Shown piece after piece: positions 9,496-19,129 of a DNA stretch of 64,000 bases. The translations under genes were made by a program, and so were the position numbers. The stretch spans positions 12,649,001 to 12,713,000 of the forward strand of contig JANTQA010000008.1 of the NCBI GenBank assembly GCA_027625915.1, written 5' to 3'. The notes under the pieces were generated by a model. That model made no database searches, was not told the origin of the DNA, and saw only the letters and a list, made by a program, of their open reading frames with translations. The first letter of the stretch is position 1; each line of letters starts with the position of its first letter. The DNA comes from Anaeramoeba flamelloides (lineage: Eukaryota > Metamonada > Anaeramoebidae).

Positions 9496-9961
9496 TTTGT
9501 GGTTGCTGAATTTTATTTTAAAAAGAATGAAATTGGATTTTCAATTTTTTCTGAAAAAGTATGAAAAATTTCATAACCAATTAAAAACAAACAAAACTCT
9601 ATCCTTTGGGAAATTAAATTAATTTTTAAATTGAGGTTAAATATTTGAAAATTTTTTCATAAAATAATGTATATAAATTGTCCAAAATGGCATATATTCG
9701 TAAAAAGATTATCTGTTAATGAATATATATATATATATAAACATTGATAAAAAGATTTGAATATAATCCATTTAATTTTAATTTTTATTTTTATTTAATG
9801 ATTTGTATTTTTTCATATTATATAGAATTATAATTTTTTTATTGAATCATAAATTTATTTGGAAATTAATTTTTGTTTTTAAATAATTTTCTTATAATTT
9901 ATTTTTTCGGTAAACAAAATATTTTAATTTTTTTTAAAAAATTTTGTAAAAGATGATTTTT

Positions 9962-10255
9962 TTATTTTTGTTCTTCTTTATCTTCTTGCTCTTTCTCTTT
10001 TTGATCTTCGTTATCTTCTTTGATTTCTTGTTCCTCTTGTTCCTTCTTTTCGTTTTTCGGATTTGTTTTTTCTAATTCGGGTTCCAATATTGTTGGCTTA
10101 TATTCTTTAGGTGGTTCAGATGGCCTCAGTTTTTGTCTAGTATTGAGCAACAAATGAGGGAATGTTGTTCCAAAATATGCTCCATCAATCTTTCGATATC
10201 TTAATTTGGGTGAGTACAAATCTCTGCATTTAGGACAATACATTTTGACTGTATC
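9962..10255 (-). CDS. CSNK2B: CK2 beta exon 3 (C-terminal)
   Basis: Starts in phase 0 after CAAAG with DTVKMYCPKC and carries the second half of the zinc ribbon and the dimer region, then the charged tail and TAA. The open frame continues upstream in the intron to 10351, but the extra residues are F/L/I-rich translation of T-runs and have no match in the family. Confidence 0.94.
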   Translation of the reverse strand, partial: DTVKMYCPKCRDLYSPKLRYRKIDGAYFGTTFPHLLLNTRQKLRPSEPPKEYKPTILEPELEKTNPKNEKKEQEEQEIKEDNEDQKEKEQEDKEEQK

Positions 10256-13200
10256 CTTTGACATTATCCAATTAAATAGGATTTTTTTAAATAATGTTAA
10301 GAAGGAAATAAAAATAAATAAAAAAAAAAGAAAAAAGAAAAAAGAAAACAAATCAATAAATAAAAGATTAACAAAATTTGAATTATTAATTCAAAAAAAT
10401 TCTTTTTTTTTTTTTTTTCCATTGAAAAGTGAGTAATGAAAGTTCACCTTATTTGCTGTTAGGTTTTTTTTTCAATTTTTTCAAATTAAATAAAAATTAG
10501 ATTTTTCTCTATTTTTTTGAATTTTGGAAAAGCGCCATTAGTTGTTTTGAGTTTTCTATTTTATTTGTAAAACCAAGAGAGGCAGTCAAGGTTTTCTTCA
10601 GTTTTCTATTTTGTCTGAAAATAAATATATTTTCGTAGGTTTTTTTTAATTTGTGAAATAAACCGAAAATTTATAAAAATTTTCAATTTATTTCAAAAAG
10701 TAAAAAAAACCTAGAAAACTTCACGAAAAAAAACAGAAAACATCAAAAAAAACGCCATTAGTTTTTCTTGAGTTTTCTGTTGATTTGGAAAATCTGTTGA
10801 TTTTCGTTAGGTTTTTTTGAGTTTTCTCTTTATTTGTGAAGTATTCTAGGTTTTTTTGAGGTTTTCTATTTATTTGGAAAATCAATAGATTTTTGTTAGG
10901 TTTTTTTGAGTTTTCTATTTTATTTGTGAAGTGTTCTAGGTTTTTTTTGGTAATCATTTTTTTTCCAAATAAAAGAAAAAAATATAAAACTCAAAAATAA
11001 AAACAGGTGTGTCCAAAATAATGAAACTAGCTGAACAAAAAATGTATTATTAAATTTGTTGAAATTTCATTAAGGATTATTGATCGATCAAATGATCAGA
11101 TACCATTGACCAATTGTATGTAGTTTTTTCGATTTAACAAACTCAAAACTAACTTTCTATCATCTATCGAAAAAAAATTCCAGATCTAACGAAATAGATT
11201 ACGTAACTGGAAAAAAGGAAATGAATACAAAACAAAAGAGACAAAAAATGAAATAGTTTGTAAAATCAAAATTATTTCCAAATTTAATGTAAAGCGTGGT
11301 ATTGTTATTGTTTCAACTATTTAAACTGTGTCCAAATTTTTGGAATTTAGTTTATTTGATTTTTTTTAAGTTCTTCAATATAAAATTGAAAATTTACCTC
11401 GAATATCAATAATTAGTAATTTTAAAGAATAAAAACAAAAACAAACACCAATTCAATTAAAAGTTTATTTTCATTGATTTTTGACTTTTTGAAAGAATTC
11501 GAAAATTTATTTAATTTTAGGTTTATTTCGCAAATTAAAAAAAACCTAACGAAAATCTATTGATTTTACAAATAAATAGAAATCTCAAAAAAACCTAACG
11601 AAAATCAATACATTTTCAAATAAACAGAAAAATAAAAAAAAAGCTAACGACGCTTTTCCAGAATTTAAAAGAATTGTGTAAAATCTTTGATTTTTCTCTC
11701 TTATTTTGGATTCTGGAAAACCTAGGCACTCTACGGGACTTCCCAGAAACTCTAAAATTGTATAAAAAAATTTATTTTCAATGATTTTAGAATTGTTGAA
11801 AACATTTCAATATTTTCCATTTTCGAGTATTTTCGGAGTTTTTACAATTTCGTCATTTTTGGGTCTTTAATAAAATTTCTAAATAAAAATTTCGGTATTT
11901 GGGAATTGTCGTAGAGTGCCGTAGAGTGCCTAGGTTTTCTTGAGGTTTTCTGTTTCATTTATTAAATCTATCGATTTTCGTTAGGTTTTTTTTACTTTTC
12001 GAAATAAACCGAAAATTTGTTAAAATTTTCTGTTTATTTCAAAAAGTAAAAAAAACCTAGAATACTTCACAAATAAACAGAAAACTCAAGAAAACCTAAC
12101 GGCGCTTTTCCAAAATTCAAAAGAATTGAGAAAAATCAATGATTTTACTCTTTTCTTTTAAATTCTAAAGAAGCTAACGGCGTTTTTTTTTAATTTTTTG
12201 TTTTTGATAAGAAAAGTGTTCAAGTTTTTTTATACTTTTTGAAATAAGCCTAAAATTTATTAATTTTACTGTTTATTTCAAAAATTAAAAAATACCTAAC
12301 GGAAAATAAGAGGAATTAACAACCCATCTCTTGTTTTCAATAAAAATATATATATATTTTTTTATTATTATATACAGAAGTGTCAATTACACTCAAGATT
12401 TCCTTTTACTTATATATCTAAAAGAGAATTTAAGTGTAAAATCATCGGTTTCATGGTTATTCATGGAAAGGATACTCAAATTATTTTTTCTGAAAAGAAA
12501 AAAAAAAGCAAAAAATTGAATAGAAAAAAGGAAAAAGAAAAAAGAAAAAAAAAATTGAAAAAGGGTTTATAAGAAGCAATTGGTGAAAAATCATAAAAAA
12601 ATAAGCAATTCTTTCTTTTAATTAAAAACACTCAAAATCACATTCACGATACTTTTGACTAATTTAATTTAATTTGATAGTTGATCATAAATCCTCATTT
12701 GGGAGGTGATCATTGTTTAAGTTGTTGTAATTTCTTTATTTCTTTTTGATCTTTTTTACTTTAATTCTGTGATATTTTTTATTCTTTACTTTTTTTTTTT
12801 TTATTTTCAAGTTACCCATACTTTCGTTTTTCAGTGCCTCAGTATTAACAACTAGCCACTTGATCTTTTTCCTTTGTAACTCTTTTTCACAATAAAAGGG
12901 AAAAAATGGAAAATAATAATTTTTAAGGAAGTAAGTACATTTTACCATTTTGAAAATTGTTAATTGTGTTAACATTACTGAAAAAATATTTTTTGAGTGC
13001 CACCAGATATTGAAACTTTGAAACCAAAACACCATCCGCTAGTCTATTCGTGAATGGAATCAAAGTAATTCAGAGTTGAATCTTTAATTTTTTCAATTTT
13101 TTGAACATTTTTTTTGATTCAATTTTTGGTTTTATTAAATAAAGTTTTGGATCTAGAAATGTGTTTATACCAATGATCGAAATCAACCAAACAGTAAACC

Positions 13201-15862
13201 AAAAAAATATACCCGAAAGGGTGTGCATTTGAAACAAATATTTTCTTTTAGAAGACCAAACACGAAAGATCACCATTCCAAATAAATTTGTTGAAATCAA
13301 GAAGGAAAAAAAAAAAAATCGATATAAGCCTATTTTTGAAGATTGGTTTTCTTTATCTTCTTAGTTTGCACGAATACAAACTATTTTTTTCCTTGAATTC
13401 CTCGTCCCATTACTATTTATTATTATTTTAAAAAACCTTTTGTGACAAATTTGCTTTCAAAATTCTTTTTTAATATATTTTTCTCAAACAAAGCCAAAAC
13501 GAGAGTTACTATTTCAAAAATTAAAATAAAGGTGTTGAATTCTTGGAATCAAAAAACAGTTACAAAAGATTCAAATCAAAATAATTTAGAAATTCAATAA
13601 CAAATTTCAATCAGATTCAGAATTATTTTGAGTTCTCATTTTAATGGAAAATAAATAATTATAAAATCAAACGAATTTGTCCAATAAACCCTTATTCTCA
13701 AGAAGAATTAAAAAAATCTCTGATTTTCTGAACCCAAACCAGAATTAGATGACATAAATGAAAATAGGATTTTTAAATTCATTTTGGAAATTCTTTCAAA
13801 ATAAACAGTAATTTGTTTATCAAAAATTTTCCAAATAAAATTTTTTCATAAAGAATTAAAAATAAAACCAAATAAAGAATAAGTAATTGTGTAAAATGTT
13901 ATAGATAAGATCAAGTAATAAATTATTTTTATTTATTTTTTTTTGATCAATTTTTTCATTTTTTTGATTTGCGTTTTTTTGTTGGTAGGAAAATATCTAT
14001 TACTAGAATATATTCCACTCTAGTATTTATGAAAATACCAATCTATTTGACTAAAGAAATGATTTGAATAATTCAGTTTCACATAAATGGTGGCACTCAA
14101 AAAATGAAAAATGTACTTACCCCCTTAAGCCAAATAATTTTAAGAGGCTAATTTAGGAATAGATTATTGTTTTGAATTAAACTCTAATTCAAAATTTTTA
14201 ACACACCCAAAATTCAATTTTTGAAAAAAAAAAATCTTATTTAATCAATTCAAGAAGAAATACCAAATTAGAACCATTCACTTATTGAAATGTTAACTTT
14301 TGTTTATAAATTACAATACCCACAAAACAAAAAATAAAGAATGATTAATATTAATAAATCAAGGGTGTTCAAAATTTTGGAGAGACCAAAACAAAAAAAT
14401 ACATTGGTAAATTTGTAAAAATTCTATTATGAATATTGATCGATCAAAAGGTTAGATACCATCAACTAATTTTATTTGAGTTCTTCTATTTGGAACAACT
14501 CAACTTTAACATAGTATAAACCTTGTAGAAAAATTTTGGTGGAACGAAACAAGTTAAGTAATTCAAAAAATGAAATGAAAAAAAAAACTAAAAGATGAAA
14601 AAATGATTTTCATATTTTACAAAAAACAAAATTATTTCCAATTTGAATGAAATTGAATTATTGTGATTGTTTGGATCGTTTTAACCGTGTGGAAAATTTT
14701 GAATTTTGGTTTATATCGAGATCTGGTCTTTAATATTAATAGTGATTTTTGAATTGCTATATTGTAAAGAAAACTGCTTTATATATTTTATAGGAGTAAG
14801 TACATTTTTTATTTTATGATTGTAATTATGAATTTAGATGTTAAAAATTAAGACACAAAACCACCATCATAAACAGAAACAGAAACAGAAACAGAAACAG
14901 AAGTAGACACTTTCTTCTGGAGAATAAACTCAGTACTAATAATTATTTTGTATAAACAATTTGAAATAAGGCTTTGTATGTTTTCAATTTTAAAAATATT
15001 CCTTATTCTGTGAATTCTCTGCTCTGTGAAGTAAGTAATTTTATAAATGGTTGAAAAAGAAGTTTTCAAAAGTGTATTGAAAACAATACAACAGACTTCG
15101 ATATACCAATTTCCATGACTAAATGAAAAAATTATTTGTCAGGCTTGATCAATCTAATTTTCCAGACAGCTATATCAAAAAAGTGCAAAATAAAAAGTTT
15201 TGCAAAAATGTTGTTCAAACTGCCTGGCTTCTTTATTTTCATCAGTTTAGTTATCAATTTTTTTCTATTGGTGCCACCACTTTTTTAAACTTGCTGTTGT
15301 GTTTTTAAGGACAAATTTATTCTTATTTTGGAATGGGTTAAAGTAATCGTTTTACACACTTTCCTGAAAGTAAAAAACGTTTTGTGGAAAAATAAAAACA
15401 AAATTAAAGGGGAGTAATTTCTGATGGCTTTTAAATTTATATTATTGAAATTACTTTTTACGGACACTTTGTTCAATTTTACAGTAAGAAAAGATCCACA
15501 GACCAAATAAAAAATATATAAAAAAAAAAAAAAAAAAAAAAGAAAATTACTCTTTTTGGTTCATCATAAAGACCAATTGGAAGACACGGTTGTCTTTGGC
15601 AAAAAACGTTTGGGCATTTTCCAAAGATACCTGCACGATATTTTTTCGCCATTCTCCTCATTCCTTCATCGGTAACAATATAACGAGAATGGATCAATCC
15701 ATACAAATATTTGGTATCTTCTTCAATTTCAAGTACTTTCTCTTCTGACATTAATTCTACAAGAAGAATACAAACCACAAAAGAAAAAAGAGAAATTGGT
15801 GGTGAAGTAAAAAAATAATTTTTGTTTTTTTGAGAATTAGAAGAGTCAAACAAAAAGCAAAT

Positions 15863-15902
<40 letters not shown>

Positions 15903-16155
15903 AAGTTAAAAAGATCTAATTCAAAACAATCATATTCAAAGAAAGAAACATACCAAAGTTAGGTGTTTCCGAATTTCTAATTAATTTAAGTGCTGGCTTA
16001 TAATGACGAACTTGTTGACGCAAACCTGTGAGATTAAAGTTTGAATTTACATATTCCTCATCGATTAAACAAAAGAATTCATTGCCATGCATATCACAAA
16101 AATTTTCAACCCAATCATATTCGTCTTGACTAGAATCGGAATCAGAGCTTGACAT
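9962..16155 (-). CDS. CSNK2B: Casein kinase 2 regulatory subunit beta, three exons
   Basis: CK2 beta dimerises through its zinc ribbon, docks the catalytic alpha subunits and sets substrate choice in nucleus and cytoplasm. Exons on the minus strand: 16155-15954, 15756-15551 and 10255-9962, 702 nt in total, 233 residues (human 215). Family marks: WVENFCDMHGNEFFC near the N-terminus, NLTGLRQQVRHY, YLYGLIHSRYIVT, KCPNVFC, LPIGL, YCPKC and DGAYFGTTFPHLLL. After joining the exons the zinc cysteines are C115, C120, C143 and C146, the same spacings (5, 23, 3) as human C109, C114, C137 and C140. This fixes both splice sites. Donors are GTATGT and GTAATT; acceptors are TTGTAG and CAAAG. Intron 1 is 197 nt; intron 2 is 5,295 nt and full of repeats. 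The C-terminus replaces the usual tail by about 55 residues rich in E, K and Q. Confidence 0.95.
10455..12320. repeat. E-family complex inverted/tandem repeats
   Basis: Many direct and inverted copies of segments such as CCTAACGAAAATCAATAGATT, GTTCTAGGTTTTTT, AAATAAACAGAAAA and GCGCTTTTCCA, in changing order. The F copy at 10957-11350 interrupts them. The same segments recur at 45040-45690, also near TGCACTCTACGGCACTT-type sequence. It looks like repeated insertion or rearrangement of a small fold-back unit. Confidence 0.65.
10957..11350. repeat. F-family repeat
   Basis: About 390 bp, closely matched by 49603-50000 (shared AGATTACGTAACTG, ACAAAACAAAAGAGACAAAA and GTGTCCAAATTTTTGGAAT), with more distant copies at 9200 and 14365. 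Both ends carry GTGTCCAAA-like sequence. No coding frame. Confidence 0.75.
12923..14128. mobile_element. C-family TIR element, about 1.2 kb
   Basis: Inverted ends: TTAAGGAAGTAAGTACATTT and, some 40 bp further in, GAGTGCCACCA at the left; TGGTGGCACTC and ATGTACTTACCCCCTTAA at the right. The right half (about 13450-14128) has a second copy at 28270-28975. Between the ends lies a minus-strand frame (13070-13360) for a membrane-type protein piece. The superfamily is not recognised. Confidence 0.55.
13070..13360 (-). pseudogene. Membrane-protein-like open frame inside C element
   Basis: A stretch of 96 codons without a stop, read through to TGA near 13072. It has two hydrophobic segments, FFFFSFLISTNLFGMVIF and the run after HTLSG (FFWFTVWLISIIGI), separated by a basic loop WSSKRK, then a lysine-rich tail. 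There is no good start codon and no clear acceptor at its beginning. I do not recognise the family. It might be a captured host fragment, an exon of a gene I cannot assemble, or chance. Confidence 0.3.
14365..14725. repeat. F-family repeat, diverged
   Basis: Shares with 9200 the block TTGATCGATCAAAAGGTTAG and with 10957 the layout GTGTTCAAAATTTTGG...AAAATTATTTCCAATTTGAATG...AACCGTGTGGAAAATTTTG. Confidence 0.6.
15551..15756 (-). CDS. CSNK2B: CK2 beta exon 2
   Basis: Follows acceptor TTGTAG and begins two bases into codon 68 (G from exon 1 plus AA gives Glu). It encodes the YLYGLIHSRYIVT helix and the first zinc cysteine pair, and ends after Arg136 at donor GTAATT. Confidence 0.94.
15954..16155 (-). 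CDS. CSNK2B: CK2 beta exon 1
   Basis: ATG at 16153-16155, then a Ser/Asp-rich start (SSSDSDSS), the EFFC motif and the conserved NLTGL block. It ends at TTTG before donor GTATGT. The frame seems to continue to 15916 but that part is intron. Intron 1 contains a run of about 37 A on the + strand (about 15864-15900). Confidence 0.94.
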
Positions 16156-16384
16156 TATTAAAATTTAGTTCGAATTATTTTTAAAAAGAATATTAATTCT
16201 TGAGAAAACTTTTTGGTAAGTTAACAAATAAAAAAAAAATGAAATTTTACAATAAGGTACTGAGTTTGAAGAATTTTCCCAATTACAATTTCTTGAGTTC
16301 TAGAATATTCTGTGATTTAAAGTATTCTATCTTATAGTATTTTGTGAATTTTTGAATGATTCTTTGAGAAAAAACAGTTCTTGT

Positions 16385-16780
16385 CGGAAAAAAAGTGAAA
16401 CTTGATTTTTAATAGGTATTTATTCATAAAACTAGAAAAAGAAAAGTAAGATCAATTAATAAAGGATTAAAAAAATAAATAAATACAAAATGTAGGACTC
16501 GCCAAAATAACGGTTTTTTCATAATATCTTTTGGTATGAGTTTTTCTTTCATTAATCTAATATTTAAAATTTGTTTAACAAATTGACTATTCTTGAGATC
16601 TCCAAAACCACATCAACAATTTGGAAAAATCAAGTAGATTTAAACTGTTTTTGTTGGCTTGATTGAAAATAATATAATGGGTTATTATTTGAAGTTACTT
16701 AATTTCTTCTTTTTATTGATTTTACTTTTCATTTTCATTAAAGTTCCCAATTATAAACAATTTTTCACTTTTTTTTCTGA
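16385..16780. repeat. B-family TIR element, copy 2
   Basis: Starts GGAAAAAAAGTGAAAC and ends CACTTTTTTTTCTG. The interior shares AAAAGTAAGATCAATTAATAAA and GATTGAAAATAATATAATG with the copies at 6173 and 53857. It lies upstream of CK2 beta exon 1 and could lie in or next to its promoter. Confidence 0.75.
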
Positions 16781-16816
16781 AAGGTGAAGTCTAAAAAATG
16801 TAAAAAATTTGATATA

Positions 16817-17012
16817 TAACCCGTTTCACTTTTAAGAAAGAAACTTTGAACAGAATTTAAGGCACACAAAAATCTCGAATTAAGGCACAAAATATAAATT
16901 CCCGGAAAATAATTTGTGTAAAATAAAATTCCAAATTTTGTACTTTAATTTGAGATTTTTTTTGTGTTTTAAATTTCCTTGAAAGTTTGTGTATTAAAAG
17001 TGAAACTGACTG
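16817..17012. mobile_element. T1 MITE, 196 bp, degenerate
   Basis: TA at 16815-16816 and 17013-17014. The left end has decayed (TAACCCGTTTCAC against CAGTCAGTTTCAC), while the right end is intact. An older copy. Confidence 0.9.
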
Positions 17013-17325
17013 TAGTTCTATTTCGTTTTTTTGAAATTTGATAACTCTACTTTCTAAACTGTTCTTTGAAAAGACTATCTTTGAATATCAGTTTTGTTGT
17101 CATAAATTTCTTAATTGTGAAACCATAAAATACTGTTTACAAATCAAAGTAAAAAATTTGAACATAACTAAATAGAAAAAAAAAAACCATTTTGTAATTT
17201 TTTTAAATTAATCATATTATTAATAATCTTTTTATTAATTTACTATAAATAGTAAAGATCTGAAATTTAAATATTTTATTGCCAAATTCCTCTGTTAATC
17301 TTCTTGTTCAAAAAGAAAACAAATA

Positions 17326-17712
17326 TACATTTCACCACTAATTTAAAGATTTAATGAACGATCTGAAGACTTCAAAGATTGAAAAATATCTTTCTTAAGG
17401 AAATAATCTCTATTAAATTTTTTACCTAATTTAATTGAGATTGAGAAAATTTTTTGCCAATTAATTAGATTCGAAAGATCTTGTTTATTTTCAATATTAA
17501 ATATATTTCTATATAAGGAATCCATATTTTAGAAATTGGCCAAAAAAAAATAATAGATGCTAGTCCATTAAAAAGGTGGTTGTATTAGTAAAAACCCCCA
17601 ACAATTTCAGTAAAAATCTTCATTTTGTTACAAATTGAAAGATTGAATTATTAATCTTCAAACTCCAAAGTTGTAAAATATCTTTCTTAAATTTGTTGTG
17701 AAATTTAGATAA
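17326..17712. repeat. J-family TIR element
   Basis: Inverted ends: TACATTTCACCACTAATTTAAAG at the left and the complement of CTAAATTTCACAACAAATTTAAG at the right. The interior (17390-17560) recurs at 1735-1912, and the ends alone recur as the 92-bp palindrome at 44742-44833. An H copy follows directly. Confidence 0.65.
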
Positions 17713-17740
17713 GTTGCTTAACAATTTAATTTCTAGAAGA

Positions 17741-18262
17741 TCTATATTTTTAGGTGAAAACGGTGAAATAATGTAGAAAATCGTCCTTGAAAGAGTTAGG
17801 TAAACCAATTAATATTTGTCCAACAAGAAATTCTTTTAGAAAAAATGTGAAATTTTCACAAAATCGCCAATTTTCGCAATTTTTACCTATTTTGTTCAGG
17901 TAAAATTGGATTTTAATAGTTTAGAATTCCCATTTCAACTTTCGGAACTCACATTAATTCCTCTGGCCGTTCTATATATTTTTTACATTTTCTTAGACAA
18001 GTCTGGAATGTTCTCAAATTTGAAATGCATTTGTTATTCCATGAAACAATTTTACAAAATTATTTTTTTTTTATTATTTTCTTTTTCCTTTTCATTGAAA
18101 AACAAAGAAAAACAGTCTACCTGAAAAAAAAAAGATGACAAAAAATGTTTTTTTTTTTTTTTGTCCAATTTCTTCAGTCTGAAAATTTTTTGTGAGAAGT
18201 GAAAGTGAAATAATACAATCACTCAACCCCCCAAGGCTGGGAACGTAGTCCTTAAAAATTAA
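17741..18262. repeat. H-family repeat, copy 2
   Basis: About 520 bp matching 29118-29647, including TTTCGGAACTCACATTAATTCC, CATTGAAAAACAAAGAAAAA, GATGACAAAAAAT and the right end GTAGTCCTTAAAA. The left TTTTAAGGAC end seen in the other copy is missing here. Confidence 0.75.
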
Positions 18263-19129
18263 AGTAAAAAAACCCATAGGTTCTTTTGAGAAATTGTATA
18301 TACTAATAAATACAAATAAATATCTGAAAATTTTCTGCTTTTTCCTTTTTTTAATTTTTTTACCTTACATTTTGAAGAAAGTATTCTATTGGTTTAAATG
18401 TTAATAAACTTTATAAAATTAGTTGATCCTTCAAAAGTTCTTTCTTTTTATTGTGTTGTTTTAAAAGTGGTGCTCCAAGATTCCCAAAATGTGAAATTGA
18501 ACTAAAAATTTTATTACATAAATCTGAATTTATCAGTATTGAAAATTAGTCGAAAAACTAGCTTCATAAAAAGGAAACATAATAATGAATCTTTAGGTAA
18601 TTATGTTGATAATTATTGGAATAAATTTTGGAAAAAATAGTTTCTTTTAGAGCTTTTAAATATTGATATCAAATTCTAGAAATACTATTATTTGAGTTTC
18701 AATTTTTCGATTTGAAAAGTAATTAAAAAAAAATTTACAAAATGAAAATTTTCGTCGAAAATCTCACTTTTTGTAAAAAATGTAATAATTTATTTTCGTT
18801 CAATATTATTTAAAATAGGTTTTTGAAGAGAAATTTGTGATTCAAATCACAAATTGATTAACTTTCAATTACAACCTCTTTTTATTTTTGAAGAATCTAT
18901 GGTGATACCAATCTCTTAACAAACAAATTCTTTTTGTGAAATATTCTTGTATAAAGAGCCAAAATTTATAAAAATAAGAGACAGACGTTGTAAAGCAAAA
19001 TAATACTTTCAAGTTGACTTTTACAAAAACGAAATTTGTTTTGGAAACAAATAAATAATATTATTAAACGAAAAATATGAAACTGACGAAAATTAAAAAT
19101 TTGTAATTTTATTTTTTCATTTTAATCAC
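18263..19129. other. Spacer upstream of the VPS9 gene
   Basis: AT-rich and unique as far as I can see. The last 70 bases before the ATG at 19130 are very A/T-rich, as before the other genes here. No promoter motif can be named. Confidence 0.4.

Larger units (their letters stand above)
10256..15550 (-). other. CK2 beta intron 2, 5,295 nt
   Basis: Donor GTAATT, acceptor CAAAG. It holds E-family repeats (10455-12320), F copies (10957-11350 and 14365-14725), a C element with a small membrane-type frame (12923-14128) and a solo C-type end at 14796. 14848-15480 has open frames of 60-70 codons on both strands (one with a short (GAAACA)n run at about 14874-14900), but none that I can support as a gene. 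Confidence 0.9.
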
